A stretch of 64,000 bases of DNA from Colwellia sp. MB3u-45 (GTDB taxonomy: Bacteria; Pseudomonadota; Gammaproteobacteria; Enterobacterales; Alteromonadaceae), in the NCBI RefSeq assembly GCF_014077005.1, contig NZ_JACGVC010000046.1, positions 62,001-126,000 of the forward strand. Reading direction: 5' to 3'. Of this stretch, positions 26,929-35,624 are shown piece by piece. The position numbers and the translations under genes were made by a program. Under the pieces are notes generated by a model that saw only the letters and a list, made by a program, of their open reading frames with translations, ran no database searches and was not told the DNA's origin. Position 1 is the first letter of the stretch. Every line of letters begins with the position of its first letter.

Positions 26929-27960
26929 CTACTTAAGTCCTCTTAATCGCTCACGATATTTATCGCGCGCCAGTGCTTGCATATCAGTTACCGTATCGCT
27001 TTCATCAACAATTTCACGACCAAGCAAGGTTTCAATGGCATCCTCTAAAGTAACAACCCCTGAGGTTTGACCGTACTCATCTTCAACTGAGTAGATATGT
27101 ATATGATTTTTAATAAACATATCTAACAACTGCTGAACCGGTAACTTTTCAGATACCGCGGCTAACTTAATCACAAAATTACTAATCGGCTCATCACCAT
27201 GCCCGTTACGTTCAGCTTCATACAAATCCCCTTTAATCACTTTACCGGTGATATCATCAATGGTTTTACCGTAAACCGGTATGCGGGAGAATTGCCGAGT
27301 TTGTTCATGATTTAGCGCCGCCGTGACGGTTATGTCTTGATGTAACATGTGCACTACCGTGCGTGGCGTAAATACATCGCCAGTGTGTAATTCTCGCAAA
27401 TTTAATATATTTGATAAATATTCGTTTTCTTGCGAGAACAGACTGCCATCTTTGTAGCTTAATGACGCTAGGGCTATAATTTCTTCCCGAGTAATTTCAT
27501 TGGCTTTACCCCGCTTGAATGAGTGCGTTAACCGAGTTGAGAGCCAAACCAATGGATAAACAATTCTCACCAACCAGGTGATAACAAAGGCAGAAGGTAT
27601 GGCCAAACTGCGCCAGAATGTTGCTCCTAAGGTTTTAGGAATAATTTCTGAAAAATACAAAATCACCAGTGTTAACAGCACAGCAATCATGGTTTCCCAC
27701 TTTTCACCAAATATACCGATAGCCTGTGCGCCAACACCTGCCGCCCCCATGGTATGTGCAAAGGTATTAAGAATTAATATACTGGCAAGTGACTCTTCTA
27801 AATGCGTTTTAACTTTTGCTAGCACCAGTCCATGCTTAGGTTTTTTTGTTTGCATTTGCTCAACAAAACTTGGCGTTATCGATAATAATACCGCCTCAAG
27901 TATTGAGCATATAAATGACACCCCAATCGCAATTGCCAAATAAATAAACAGTAAAGTCAC
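26929..27960 (-). CDS. CNNM/CorC family membrane protein (DUF21 and CBS domains)
   Basis: A 343-residue protein. The N-terminal DUF21 domain (about 1-170) has four hydrophobic segments, including VILYFSEIIPKTLGATFW, a family signature. A CBS pair (about 185-320) follows with VFTPRTVVHML and GVVTLEDAIETLLGREIVDESD. It lacks the C-terminal CorC/HlyC domain of longer members. The family is linked to Mg2+ or Co2+ efflux and regulation. It stands alone. Confidence 0.88.
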   Translation of the reverse strand: MTLLFIYLAIAIGVSFICSILEAVLLSITPSFVEQMQTKKPKHGLVLAKVKTHLEESLASILILNTFAHTMGAAGVGAQAIGIFGEKWETMIAVLLTLVILYFSEIIPKTLGATFWRSLAIPSAFVITWLVRIVYPLVWLSTRLTHSFKRGKANEITREEIIALASLSYKDGSLFSQENEYLSNILNLRELHTGDVFTPRTVVHMLHQDITVTAALNHEQTRQFSRIPVYGKTIDDITGKVIKGDLYEAERNGHGDEPISNFVIKLAAVSEKLPVQQLLDMFIKNHIHIYSVEDEYGQTSGVVTLEDAIETLLGREIVDESDTVTDMQALARDKYRERLRGLK

Positions 27961-28407
27961 TTAGTCATTCCAAATCTATAATATTAAATTTCACTGCTAA
28001 ATAGCATATCACAATGTAGGCAAAGCACTTGGTTTGAGTGCTTAGCTTAATGGTATTAGTAGGGATTGAGGTGATTAATTAAACAAAGCAGTGACAAATT
28101 TATTGCCAGGATAGATTTTAATTTTTTGACGGTAACTCGCTGTATTAATTTTGCACAAATATAAATAGTACATTTTTTTGAAAGCATATTAAAAATTTAC
28201 AGCAAACAGCTAAACTTTATGTAAACTTATTCGCCAACAAGGCGGCTAAAAATAACCACATTGTGTTGCCATTGAAAAGTGTGTCATTAAAAATTGTTGT
28301 CATTAAAAACAAAGCGCCAGAAACCTTCAACACATTTAGTTTTAAAACTGTTAAGGCTTACTGCTTGGCTTCATCAAGGTTTATCAAGCGAGTCAATCAT
28401 CATTTAA

Positions 28408-28439
28408 AGTACAAGTAATAAAGTTTTATCACTTGTACT
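28408..28439. repeat. Imperfect 32-bp palindrome
   Basis: AGTACAAGT at 28408-28416 pairs with ACTTGTACT at 28431-28439; the inner ATAAA/TTTAT pair extends the stem with a single mismatch. It may be a terminator for the minus-strand gene ending at 28550 or a protein site. Confidence 0.55.
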
Positions 28440-28451
28440 GCATGGCATTAC

Positions 28452-28465
28452 CGCAATATATTGCG
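28452..28465. repeat. Perfect 14-bp palindrome CGCAATATATTGCG
   Basis: An exact self-complementary site between CNNM/CorC and LuxR-type genes. It resembles a dimeric repressor operator, but no promoter lies beside it. Confidence 0.4.
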
Positions 28466-28549
28466 CTGTGTCATTAAAAGTTTTGAGTATTAAAGTCGCT
28501 GGGCCATACTTATTAAAACTAAAACTAAAGTAAAGTAAGAGCGCTTTAT

Positions 28550-29041
28550 TTACGCCATAAAATCTTCTAAAAACCAAGCTGCAAACTCATGCCGCCCTTC
28601 TACATTGGCTTTGCTATATATCACAGAGGCTTGCTGGCGAACCGTTTTGTCTTTGGTATTTCTAACACCGCTTATTTCTTTGAAGCTTAGTCCTTTAAGC
28701 AGCAACATGGCAATTTCTTGCTCACTAAGTGTTAAGTGCCATTGTTCAAACTGGCCATGAATAACATGACTGTAGGCATGGCGAGCATTTTTTATTTCTT
28801 GAGAAATATTTCTCAATTTATCATCTGAAACGACTAACTCTTGTTTTAGCCTAACGGTATTTAATGTGCGAGAACGTATATCTTTAACTAAAAGCAGCGC
28901 ACCAAAACCAGAAACTATCACAATAAGACTTTCTGAGAAAACATGCCACATAGGTACACCTAAAGAAATATCAGTGATCACGTCAAAAAAATTTAATAGC
29001 ATTATTATAACTAAAATTAACACTATCACTTTATCCTTCAT
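28550..29041 (-). CDS. Membrane-anchored LuxR-type HTH regulator
   Basis: A 163-residue protein with two N-terminal helices (about 5-23 and 36-53). A short coiled region (LKQELVVSDDKLRNISQEIKNA) and a LuxR-type helix-turn-helix at about 105-155 (LTLSEQEIAMLLLKGLSFKEISGVRN) follow. There is no receiver domain, so the input is probably sensed through the membrane part. It is divergent from the small secreted protein and cytochrome b genes at 29201-30339, which are plausible targets. Both links are inferences. Confidence 0.82.
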   Translation of the reverse strand: MKDKVIVLILVIIMLLNFFDVITDISLGVPMWHVFSESLIVIVSGFGALLLVKDIRSRTLNTVRLKQELVVSDDKLRNISQEIKNARHAYSHVIHGQFEQWHLTLSEQEIAMLLLKGLSFKEISGVRNTKDKTVRQQASVIYSKANVEGRHEFAAWFLEDFMA

Positions 29042-29200
29042 AAAACCTCTTTATATCAATAAGTTAAATATACAATAGACAAATGTACCATCACGAAGAA
29101 TAAACCTAAATTAAGTAAGGTTCGACCTATGTCTAATGACCCTTGATATAATAACAGTAATAATTACCTTACAACGTTTAATTACCTGTGAATTTATTGT

Positions 29201-29593
29201 ATGTCGTTATTACTGGTGAAAGAAATACCTCAGATACTTAGCTGCAAATATACGCTATTTTATTTATGCTTTATGGTGCTATTTCAAATATCGTCAGCAT
29301 TTGCCTTTGAAAAAAGCCAAGTCGTTGACCTGTCTTCGCTTGGCGCTTTTGAGCTGAAATTTTCCACCGTTAAAAAAGCAAACTTTATGGTAGGCCAGCA
29401 TTTAATTGGCGAGGTAAGCTACAAACCTGGTGACACTATTGCTAGTGTTGAAGGCTATCGAGCGTTTTATCAATTTGAAGTTCTGCTATTTTTTAAAGAC
29501 ATAGAAAAACTTAAAGATATACTTAAGCCAATTTGCCAACCCACCAAGTTAAAATACTGGATCACTGCTGTTTTACAATCTGGCCACTTTTAA
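29201..29593 (+). CDS. Hypothetical exported protein, 130 residues
   Basis: An N-terminal hydrophobic segment (about 16-36: YTLFYLCFMVLFQISSAFAF) looks like a signal peptide with cleavage near SAFA. The remainder includes FELKFSTVKKANFMVGQHLIG and EVSYKPGDTIASVEGYRAFYQF. No cysteine motif or family was recognised. It ends 26 bases before the cytochrome b gene and probably shares its transcript. It could be a periplasmic partner of that cytochrome, or a decayed adaptor fragment. Confidence 0.55.
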   Translation: MSLLLVKEIPQILSCKYTLFYLCFMVLFQISSAFAFEKSQVVDLSSLGAFELKFSTVKKANFMVGQHLIGEVSYKPGDTIASVEGYRAFYQFEVLLFFKDIEKLKDILKPICQPTKLKYWITAVLQSGHF

Positions 29594-29619
29594 CTCCACA
29601 GCAATAAAAGAGAAATAAT

Positions 29620-30339
29620 ATGAATATTAATAGGCAACAAGTTTTCGTCTGGAGTCGTAAAGTCAGGCTTTTTCATTGGATAAATGTCATCGCAATTTTA
29701 TTACTCATTGCGATAGGCACAGTTATATTAAATGGCAAAACATTGGGCCTGAGTACCGAAGGTAAAGTATTATTAAAAACCATACATGTGTTGGTGGGAT
29801 ATGTTTTTGCGAGTAACTTAATTTTTAGATTAATCATAGCTTTTGTTGGTAAAGGTTATGAGCGGTGGCATAAAATCCTGCCTTTTAAAAAAGGCTTTAA
29901 AGCTGAATTAGTTGCATTTACACAAGGTGAAAAGTTAGCTTACAAAGGCCATAGCCCTGCAGGTAAATTGATGATACTAGCACTGTTATCCGCCATGACA
30001 GTGCAAATGATCTCAGGTCTTGTTATCGCCGGCACCGACATTTACTACCCACCCTTTGGTCAATATTTTGCTGAAAGTATTGCCATCAATAAAGACAATA
30101 TAGCGGCGATAAGACCTTATTCAAGAGAAAACATTGATGCAGCGGCTTATCAAGTGATGAGAGATTTTCGAAAACCTTTTATTACCGCTCATGTTTATGC
30201 TTTTTACTGTCTGCTATTGCTTATTCCACTGCATATTATTGGGGTGATTATTGCTGAAAGACGGGAAAAAAGCGCCCTTGTTTCTGCCATGTTCAATGGT
30301 TATAAATACCTACCCAAGCATAAGACTGATGAGCATTAA
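29620..30339 (+). CDS. Cytochrome b (b561/hydrogenase-type) membrane protein
   Basis: A 239-residue four-helix cytochrome b of the Cytochrome_b_N type. Heme-ligand histidines sit in VRLFHWINV (first helix), KTIHVLVGY (second helix) and FITAHVYAFYCLLLLIPLHIIG (fourth helix). Such proteins pass electrons between quinones and periplasmic partners; the partner is not encoded nearby in recognisable form. It follows the small exported protein and faces a weak hairpin at its 3' end. Confidence 0.85.
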   Translation: MNINRQQVFVWSRKVRLFHWINVIAILLLIAIGTVILNGKTLGLSTEGKVLLKTIHVLVGYVFASNLIFRLIIAFVGKGYERWHKILPFKKGFKAELVAFTQGEKLAYKGHSPAGKLMILALLSAMTVQMISGLVIAGTDIYYPPFGQYFAESIAINKDNIAAIRPYSRENIDAAAYQVMRDFRKPFITAHVYAFYCLLLLIPLHIIGVIIAERREKSALVSAMFNGYKYLPKHKTDEH

Positions 30340-30961
30340 AGCTTAATTTTTATTAAAAACTAAAGATAATTAAAAACGAAAAAATACTGACAATAATCCT
30401 AAACACCACTCTAGCAGGTGGTGTTTAACGGCTGTTTGAATGAAAAATTTGAATCCACATCACCAATATAGAAAGTGAAAATAGTGTGTGAAAAATAGGT
30501 CTGGAAATACACTTTATAAAAATCGCGCCATCAAGATTAGCAAGCAGATAAGTTCCTCAACAAACAGGCTAAATAAAGCTCATATTGATCTAACCATATA
30601 ATGTTAGATGAGGGATATTAATAAAAAAATAGCGCCTTTAGGCCAGAAGAGTACTCAGTAAAGGCGAGTATTATTTTTTGTTTAAAGACAGTGTAACCCC
30701 GACTCTTTAGCGCACCATGATTCTTATATATCACAACCTACAACCGCTATATTCCGCATTAAAATTAAAGGCCAGATCACGCTAATAACCTACACAGGTA
30801 AAAACTACTGAGGTTTCACTTTGTGCGCCTAACTCATTTTATTGATTAAATTTTAACAGAACATCAAAGCGCTACTATCTTAATATAGTTGGACAACCTA
30901 CGTTTAATAGACGATAGTTTAAGTATCTTAGCCACTAATAATTACTTTAAAGGAGCTCAAA
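30340..30961. other. Long gap with one hairpin
   Basis: About 620 AT-rich bases. The only structure noticed is a 10-bp stem at 30400-30427 (TAAACACCAC with its complement) that may end the cytochrome b transcript, without a T-run. No gene was recognised. Confidence 0.45.
30400..30427 (+). terminator. Hairpin after the cytochrome b gene
   Basis: Perfect 10-bp stem TAAACACCAC/GTGGTGTTTA with an 8-base loop. There is no T-run, so termination is uncertain. Confidence 0.45.
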
Positions 30962-31192
30962 TTGGAGACTGAAAATTTAACTACCGTCACTATTATTTAT
31001 TACCAAGAAGACAGCTTAGAATTAAAGCATGAAATTAAAAGCTATCCTAAAAATAAATCTGGCAGGGTTATTATCCCACAGGAGTTCAAACAAGATAAGT
31101 CTATATTAGCTGTCTGTCTTGGTGAGATAACTATCATAAACAAAATCGGTGATAGAATTATGTCACTTGGCATCGAAGATGAGAACTTTTAG
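30962..31192 (+). CDS. TIGR02922-type small protein
   Basis: A 76-residue protein beginning at TTG with a strong ribosome site (AGGAGCTC) eight bases ahead, which decides the start. Residues TVTIIYYQEDSLELKHEIKS, YPKNKSGRVIIPQEFKQ and LAVCLGEITIINKIGDRI match my memory of the TIGR02922 family, a small uncharacterised family of Colwellia and relatives, often in several copies. It is cytoplasmic by sequence. Function unknown. Confidence 0.72.
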   Translation: METENLTTVTIIYYQEDSLELKHEIKSYPKNKSGRVIIPQEFKQDKSILAVCLGEITIINKIGDRIMSLGIEDENF

Positions 31193-31362
31193 TCTTTAAG
31201 CTTTATCGACAGCTAAGCCATATTAAATTTTTCAATCATCAGTTTATGCCTGCTTTTATTATTAAAAAATAACTAACAAAGTAACTAACAAAGTAACTAA
31301 AAGCTGGGCAACCGTTTTAGATGTCAATAATTTAACTCAAGATGTTAAATTAATATTTCAAA

Positions 31363-32343
31363 TTAATATTTCAAATCAATAATGGCTCTAACCTTATCTA
31401 AAGTTGTAATCAGCTGGCGACTAAAATTAAACGTCATGATATGACTTTCTTTTTTGCCTTGGCGTAATAGTTCATTAAAATGGCTAATTTGATAATTATA
31501 GCCATGGGTTTTACAGTCAAAAAATACCGATTCTTCATTATTATCTTTAATTAAAGTCACCGTTGACGGGCTATGAAAGCCACTATTAATTTTAATAATG
31601 CCTTGCTCGCAATAAAAAATAGCTTCACTGGGGGTAGGCTCTAATAGTGTTGACGTTAGTGTTGCTACGGCATTATGGTAATTAAATACCATAGCGCAGG
31701 AAGAGTCAGCGCCATTCTCAAAAAAGCTTGCCTTGGCTGTTATGGTATCTGGCACGCCAAGTGTTGAAAGTGCAGCAAAAATAGGATAAATGCCAATATC
31801 TAAAAGACTACCTCCTCCTAGCGATTTGTTAAAAAGCCGAGACTCTTCATTAAAGACCTTAACAAAACCAAAATCAGCTTCAATTTTCAGAAGATTGCCA
31901 TAAGTTTTGCGACTCAGCTCTGCTAAGACAAAATTATAATGGGGCAGAAAATAGGTCCAAAGTCCTTCCATCAGCAGAGTATTATGTTTAGTGGCAGCAG
32001 CAATCATGCTATTCACTTCATCGATATTCATAGCAAAAGGTTTTTCACATAATACCGCCTTGCCCTGCTCTAAACACAACAGGGTATTTTCTTGATGTAA
32101 AGAATGTGGCGTTGCTATGTAAACAGCATCAATGTTTTCATCGTTTACTAACGCTTCATAGCTACCGTAGGCTTTAATTGCTTGATATTTTTCGGCAAAG
32201 TCATCAGATTTTTGCTGTGTTCTTGATGCAACCGCATAAAGTTCAGCACCTTCCACGGTTAATAAATCTGTCGCAAACTTATTGGCTATATTACCTAAAC
32301 CAATAATTCCCCAACGTATATTTCTATTTTTCAGTGACTTCAT
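31363..32343 (-). CDS. Gfo/Idh/MocA family oxidoreductase
   Basis: A 326-residue NAD(P)-dependent dehydrogenase. The N-terminal Rossmann domain has GIIGLGNIANKFATDL and the EKP motif in ALCEKPFAMN. The C-terminal sheet domain starts near residue 130 with a GGGSLLDIGIYP segment that holds the usual catalytic Asp. Members oxidise or reduce sugars or related polyols. It lies 105 bases after the DUF6445 gene, probably the last gene of the uptake operon, where it could process the imported sugar. Confidence 0.88.
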   Translation of the reverse strand: MKSLKNRNIRWGIIGLGNIANKFATDLLTVEGAELYAVASRTQQKSDDFAEKYQAIKAYGSYEALVNDENIDAVYIATPHSLHQENTLLCLEQGKAVLCEKPFAMNIDEVNSMIAAATKHNTLLMEGLWTYFLPHYNFVLAELSRKTYGNLLKIEADFGFVKVFNEESRLFNKSLGGGSLLDIGIYPIFAALSTLGVPDTITAKASFFENGADSSCAMVFNYHNAVATLTSTLLEPTPSEAIFYCEQGIIKINSGFHSPSTVTLIKDNNEESVFFDCKTHGYNYQISHFNELLRQGKKESHIMTFNFSRQLITTLDKVRAIIDLKY

Positions 32344-32448
32344 TGACTATTTCTCAATATAAAAAGTGACAGGAAAAGGATTTTCTCATGCGTCTAATCG
32401 CCCTAGAGATGGCACAACGACCTACAGCTAGAAAATACTTTCTTTAAA

Positions 32449-33159
32449 TTATTCAACATAAATGAAACTACCAATAGTTAGCCTGCCTATTTTAGGATCT
32501 GAAGACAAACCTAATATCGGATTAATGTCACCTGAGTGTAAGGCCATACTGGGATAGATCACGGCTCTATTCATACCGGCAGCCACTGAATGAAATTGCT
32601 CAAAAAGGCTATTGTCTGAGTTTACGTAGCAGGGGTTTTTATGTAACTGATGCGCCATAGCCTCCTTTTTCAGCTGCTGACCATAACTGACTAAACGCGC
32701 TGAGGTGATGCGCTCAAATGCACTGGCTCGGTGTCGATAAAAAGAAGTTCCGCCATGTTCTGGCTCACATAAGTAATGCACTACCGCCAATTGATTAATA
32801 TTGGCGGTATCAAAATGCGGCAACATTTGTATCGGCTTTAAATGCTCAGGAGCTCTATCTGAAACAGCAAACGCAGACATTAATGCTGTAGCACTAGTGG
32901 CGGTATCAAAACCAAAATATGATTTAAATAGCGGTAAGTATTTTTTACAAATTTGTTCACTATATATTTCTGGTGCTAAAAAACGTTTGCCCGGATAGAA
33001 GTTTTGTTGATCGGCTCTAAATAATGAGCCATCACCCGCGCAGGAAATTAAATCATCAGGTTTGTTGGCAAAACCATCAATAATCAACAAGGGTATATTT
33101 TCTTTACCTATCGTCAGCTTAGTTAAGCTAGGATTATCATTTAGTGTAAAATCTAACAT
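32449..33159 (-). CDS. DUF6445 family protein, possible 2OG-Fe oxygenase fold
   Basis: A 236-residue soluble protein. The order of PHFDTANINQLAVVHYL (His-x-Asp), a C-terminal ALHSGDINP (His) and GRLTIGSF (Arg) looks like the iron and cosubstrate ligands of 2-oxoglutarate dioxygenases. That reading is mine and is not proven. It sits with SapC and tryptophan-halogenase-like genes behind a TonB receptor, a recurrent set in Alteromonadales, Xanthomonadales and Caulobacterales. It may modify a sugar or peptide ligand. Confidence 0.72.
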   Translation of the reverse strand: MLDFTLNDNPSLTKLTIGKENIPLLIIDGFANKPDDLISCAGDGSLFRADQQNFYPGKRFLAPEIYSEQICKKYLPLFKSYFGFDTATSATALMSAFAVSDRAPEHLKPIQMLPHFDTANINQLAVVHYLCEPEHGGTSFYRHRASAFERITSARLVSYGQQLKKEAMAHQLHKNPCYVNSDNSLFEQFHSVAAGMNRAVIYPSMALHSGDINPILGLSSDPKIGRLTIGSFIYVE

Positions 33160-33193
33160 CGAATAACGTTTACCCTTGCTAAATCTCTAGTGA

Positions 33194-33907
33194 TTAACTT
33201 AGAGACTTATTTTTTAAATCAATTAGTGTATGAATTTGCCCTAAAGATATCATCATTGTATGTATGGCAGACAATAAGCCACTTTGATGTAAAGATAAAA
33301 TTTGTTCATTGTTTAATGCTGCGAGTTTCACTTCGTCAATGGTATATAAACCGGCTAATTTAGTAGCGCTTTGATTCATAAAAGTAATGTCTAACGACAT
33401 GGGTTTAATTAATGCCATTGACGTTAGTGTTGCTATTAATACTTTATTTTCTTTTTCACCCAGCAGTAATTGCGTAAGATTTGCTTTCACGGTTTTAAAA
33501 TAGCTAGATTCATCACCTTTTTCATCAAAAAGTGCCTGTCCAATTTCTTCTGATACTGCGGGACTATCGGTATTCAAGCAAACAGCAAGTTCGTTATGAT
33601 GCTTTTCATCGCTCGTTTCAACAAAAAATGGTTGCCGCCTTATTTGTAATGGCACATAGAGTCCTTGCCATTGTGCTTGCTGCCAAAATAAGTTTTCATT
33701 TTCCTCAAAGCCTAACATCGCCGAAAATACAAACTGTCCTGTGTCGCCATTTTTAGTCAATACAATCGGATATTGCACCGCTAAATGAATAAACTCGGCT
33801 AAAACAACCGGAATCAGGGGTAAATTAGCACCATGGTGTTCAACTTTATTGAGATCTATTTTAGTGTTTAAATGCTTTTTATTATCTACTGCGACTAAAC
33901 TAGCCAT
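33194..33907 (-). CDS. SapC family protein
   Basis: A 237-residue protein of the SapC-like family (PF07277 type), with LPLIPVVLAEFIHLAVQYPIVL near the N-terminus and FVFSAMLGFEENENLF downstream, both family hallmarks. In Campylobacter SapC-linked proteins relate to S-layers, but in this context the role is unknown. It lies between the halogenase-like gene (47 bases) and the DUF6445 gene (34 bases), so all three are cotranscribed. Confidence 0.85.
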   Translation of the reverse strand: MASLVAVDNKKHLNTKIDLNKVEHHGANLPLIPVVLAEFIHLAVQYPIVLTKNGDTGQFVFSAMLGFEENENLFWQQAQWQGLYVPLQIRRQPFFVETSDEKHHNELAVCLNTDSPAVSEEIGQALFDEKGDESSYFKTVKANLTQLLLGEKENKVLIATLTSMALIKPMSLDITFMNQSATKLAGLYTIDEVKLAALNNEQILSLHQSGLLSAIHTMMISLGQIHTLIDLKNKSLS

Positions 33908-33954
33908 GTATAATTTCTCTTGTTCGCTGATGACTTAAATTCGGCTAAATTCAA

Positions 33955-35508
33955 TTAAATTCGGTTAAAGCCAAATTCAATGATTTTATTAATTAATTCA
34001 CGGTTTTTCGGCAGTGTCGCTACCGCTTTGTCGGTGAGTTTTTTATTTTGCGCAAATTGATGTTGTGCAAAATCAATATTATCGAGTGCATAAGTGTTTT
34101 GGCTATAATCGCTTTTAAAACCCATACCATATAAAACATACTGATAACTTGCCGCAGGAAAAACTTCATTATTACTGGTAAAGTCATGATCAGCGGGTGC
34201 TCGATATTGCCAAAGCGCCATCGCTTCTTTTAAACTTTCAGGAATAGATTCAGGATTGCGGTTATCAGTCCAAAAAGCGTTATCAGTTCTTTTACTTAAA
34301 ATGTAATGTAACTTAAGAAAGTCGATGATTTTTTCCCATCGATAAAGAAACGTTTCATTAAAGCGCTTGGCGGCTATGTCCATAATGTCACGAGACTGCG
34401 GCAATTGTTCACTGATCATTTGTGCTGACAATTCTACCATCACCAAAGCAGAGGCTTCTAATGGCTCTAAAAATCCTGCCGACAAGCCTACCGCCACACA
34501 ATTGTTTTGCCACATTTTTTCTCTATGACCACTAACAATTGGAATTTTCCGTACCGTTAGTGATGAAAATTTATCACCAACATACTTAGCTAATACTTCT
34601 CTGGCCTGTTCTTCAGATGAATATTTACTCGAATATACATAACCAACACCGCGGCGATGTTGTAAGCCAATATCCCATATCCAACCTGCTTCTTGGCCAG
34701 TTGACACGGTATGAGAGGCAATTGGCGAATCGGCGTCATCATAAGGCACTTGTACTGCTAACGCCGTATCAATAAATAATACGTCACTGCAGCTCTTAAA
34801 TGGCACTTGATAATGCTGACCTAAAAGCAGCGAAGAGAAACCGGTGCAATCAACAAATAGATCACCGGTAATATCCGCATTATTTTCAGTACTCACGGAT
34901 GAAATATCACCGTTTGGGGCTGAGTTAACACCCGTAACGTTATCAATAATATGAGTAACCCCAAGCTTTTCTGTGCAATGCTTTTGTAAAAACACAGAAA
35001 ACTTCACAGAGTCTAGGTGATAGGCATAATTTGCAACCGCCGCAAACTCAGGCGTTCTAATCGTTTTAGGCGCTAAGCCATTTTCACAAACCGACTCTTG
35101 AAAACAAACGTCTTCAGAAAATGATTTAGTCCCTGCTTGGCCTTGCTTTGCCAACCAATGCGCCGCTAAGTCGCCTTGTGAAAATCCTTGTGGCAGCACT
35201 AAGGGATGATAATAAAAATCATCTTCACTACCATCAACCCATTTAGCAAATTTTGCGCCTTGCTTAAAACTGGCATCACATTCGCGAATAAAATCTGTTT
35301 CGCTAATACCTAACGCACTCAACGTACTGCGCATAGTGGGCCAAGTTCCCTCTCCAACGCCAATAGCCGGGATATTAGGAGACTCAACTAAAACCACAGT
35401 TAAACCTTGTTCCGTATTACTTTTATGTTTTGCTGCTAAACGCCCAGCAGTCAGCCAGCCCGCTATTCCGCCACCAACAACAACGACTTTTTTGGTCAAT
35501 TTATTCAT
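33955..35508 (-). CDS. Tryptophan 7-halogenase-like flavoprotein
   Basis: A 517-residue flavin-dependent halogenase family protein. FAD motif VVGGGIAGWLTAGRLA is at the N-terminus. The catalytic-lysine region is DASFKQGAKFAKW, and EPLEASALVMVELSAQ matches the substrate-pocket Glu. The usual WxWxIP signature reads WIWDIG, with Pro replaced by Gly. Such genes beside TonB receptors are common and their natural substrates are unknown; halogenation of tryptophan is not implied. A long hairpin separates it from the receptor gene upstream. Confidence 0.9.
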   Translation of the reverse strand: MNKLTKKVVVVGGGIAGWLTAGRLAAKHKSNTEQGLTVVLVESPNIPAIGVGEGTWPTMRSTLSALGISETDFIRECDASFKQGAKFAKWVDGSEDDFYYHPLVLPQGFSQGDLAAHWLAKQGQAGTKSFSEDVCFQESVCENGLAPKTIRTPEFAAVANYAYHLDSVKFSVFLQKHCTEKLGVTHIIDNVTGVNSAPNGDISSVSTENNADITGDLFVDCTGFSSLLLGQHYQVPFKSCSDVLFIDTALAVQVPYDDADSPIASHTVSTGQEAGWIWDIGLQHRRGVGYVYSSKYSSEEQAREVLAKYVGDKFSSLTVRKIPIVSGHREKMWQNNCVAVGLSAGFLEPLEASALVMVELSAQMISEQLPQSRDIMDIAAKRFNETFLYRWEKIIDFLKLHYILSKRTDNAFWTDNRNPESIPESLKEAMALWQYRAPADHDFTSNNEVFPAASYQYVLYGMGFKSDYSQNTYALDNIDFAQHQFAQNKKLTDKAVATLPKNRELINKIIEFGFNRI

Positions 35509-35534
35509 AGTTAATCTGCTAATGTTATTTTAGC

Positions 35535-35592
35535 TCTCGTTTAGTAAGAGAGTATTGAAGTAGACTTTTACTTCTAGAGGAAGTAAAAGTCT
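35535..35592 (-). promoter_or_regulatory. Two hairpins between the TonB receptor and halogenase genes
   Basis: A perfect 13-bp stem with a 5-base loop (35562-35592, AGACTTTTACTTC and its complement), and a smaller CTCTC/GAGAG hairpin at 35535-35553. There is no T-run on the minus-strand side, so it probably protects or trims the receptor mRNA 3' end, or ends transcription partially. Confidence 0.6.
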
Positions 35593-35624
35593 TTATGCAT
35601 AACTAAGATTATAAATTATAAAGC

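Larger units (their letters stand above)
27961..28549. other. Long gene-free gap with two palindromes
   Basis: About 590 AT-rich bases with no convincing frame. It contains a 32-base imperfect palindrome at 28408-28439 and a 14-base perfect palindrome at 28452-28465. Both are close to the 3' end of the LuxR-type gene. Confidence 0.5.
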
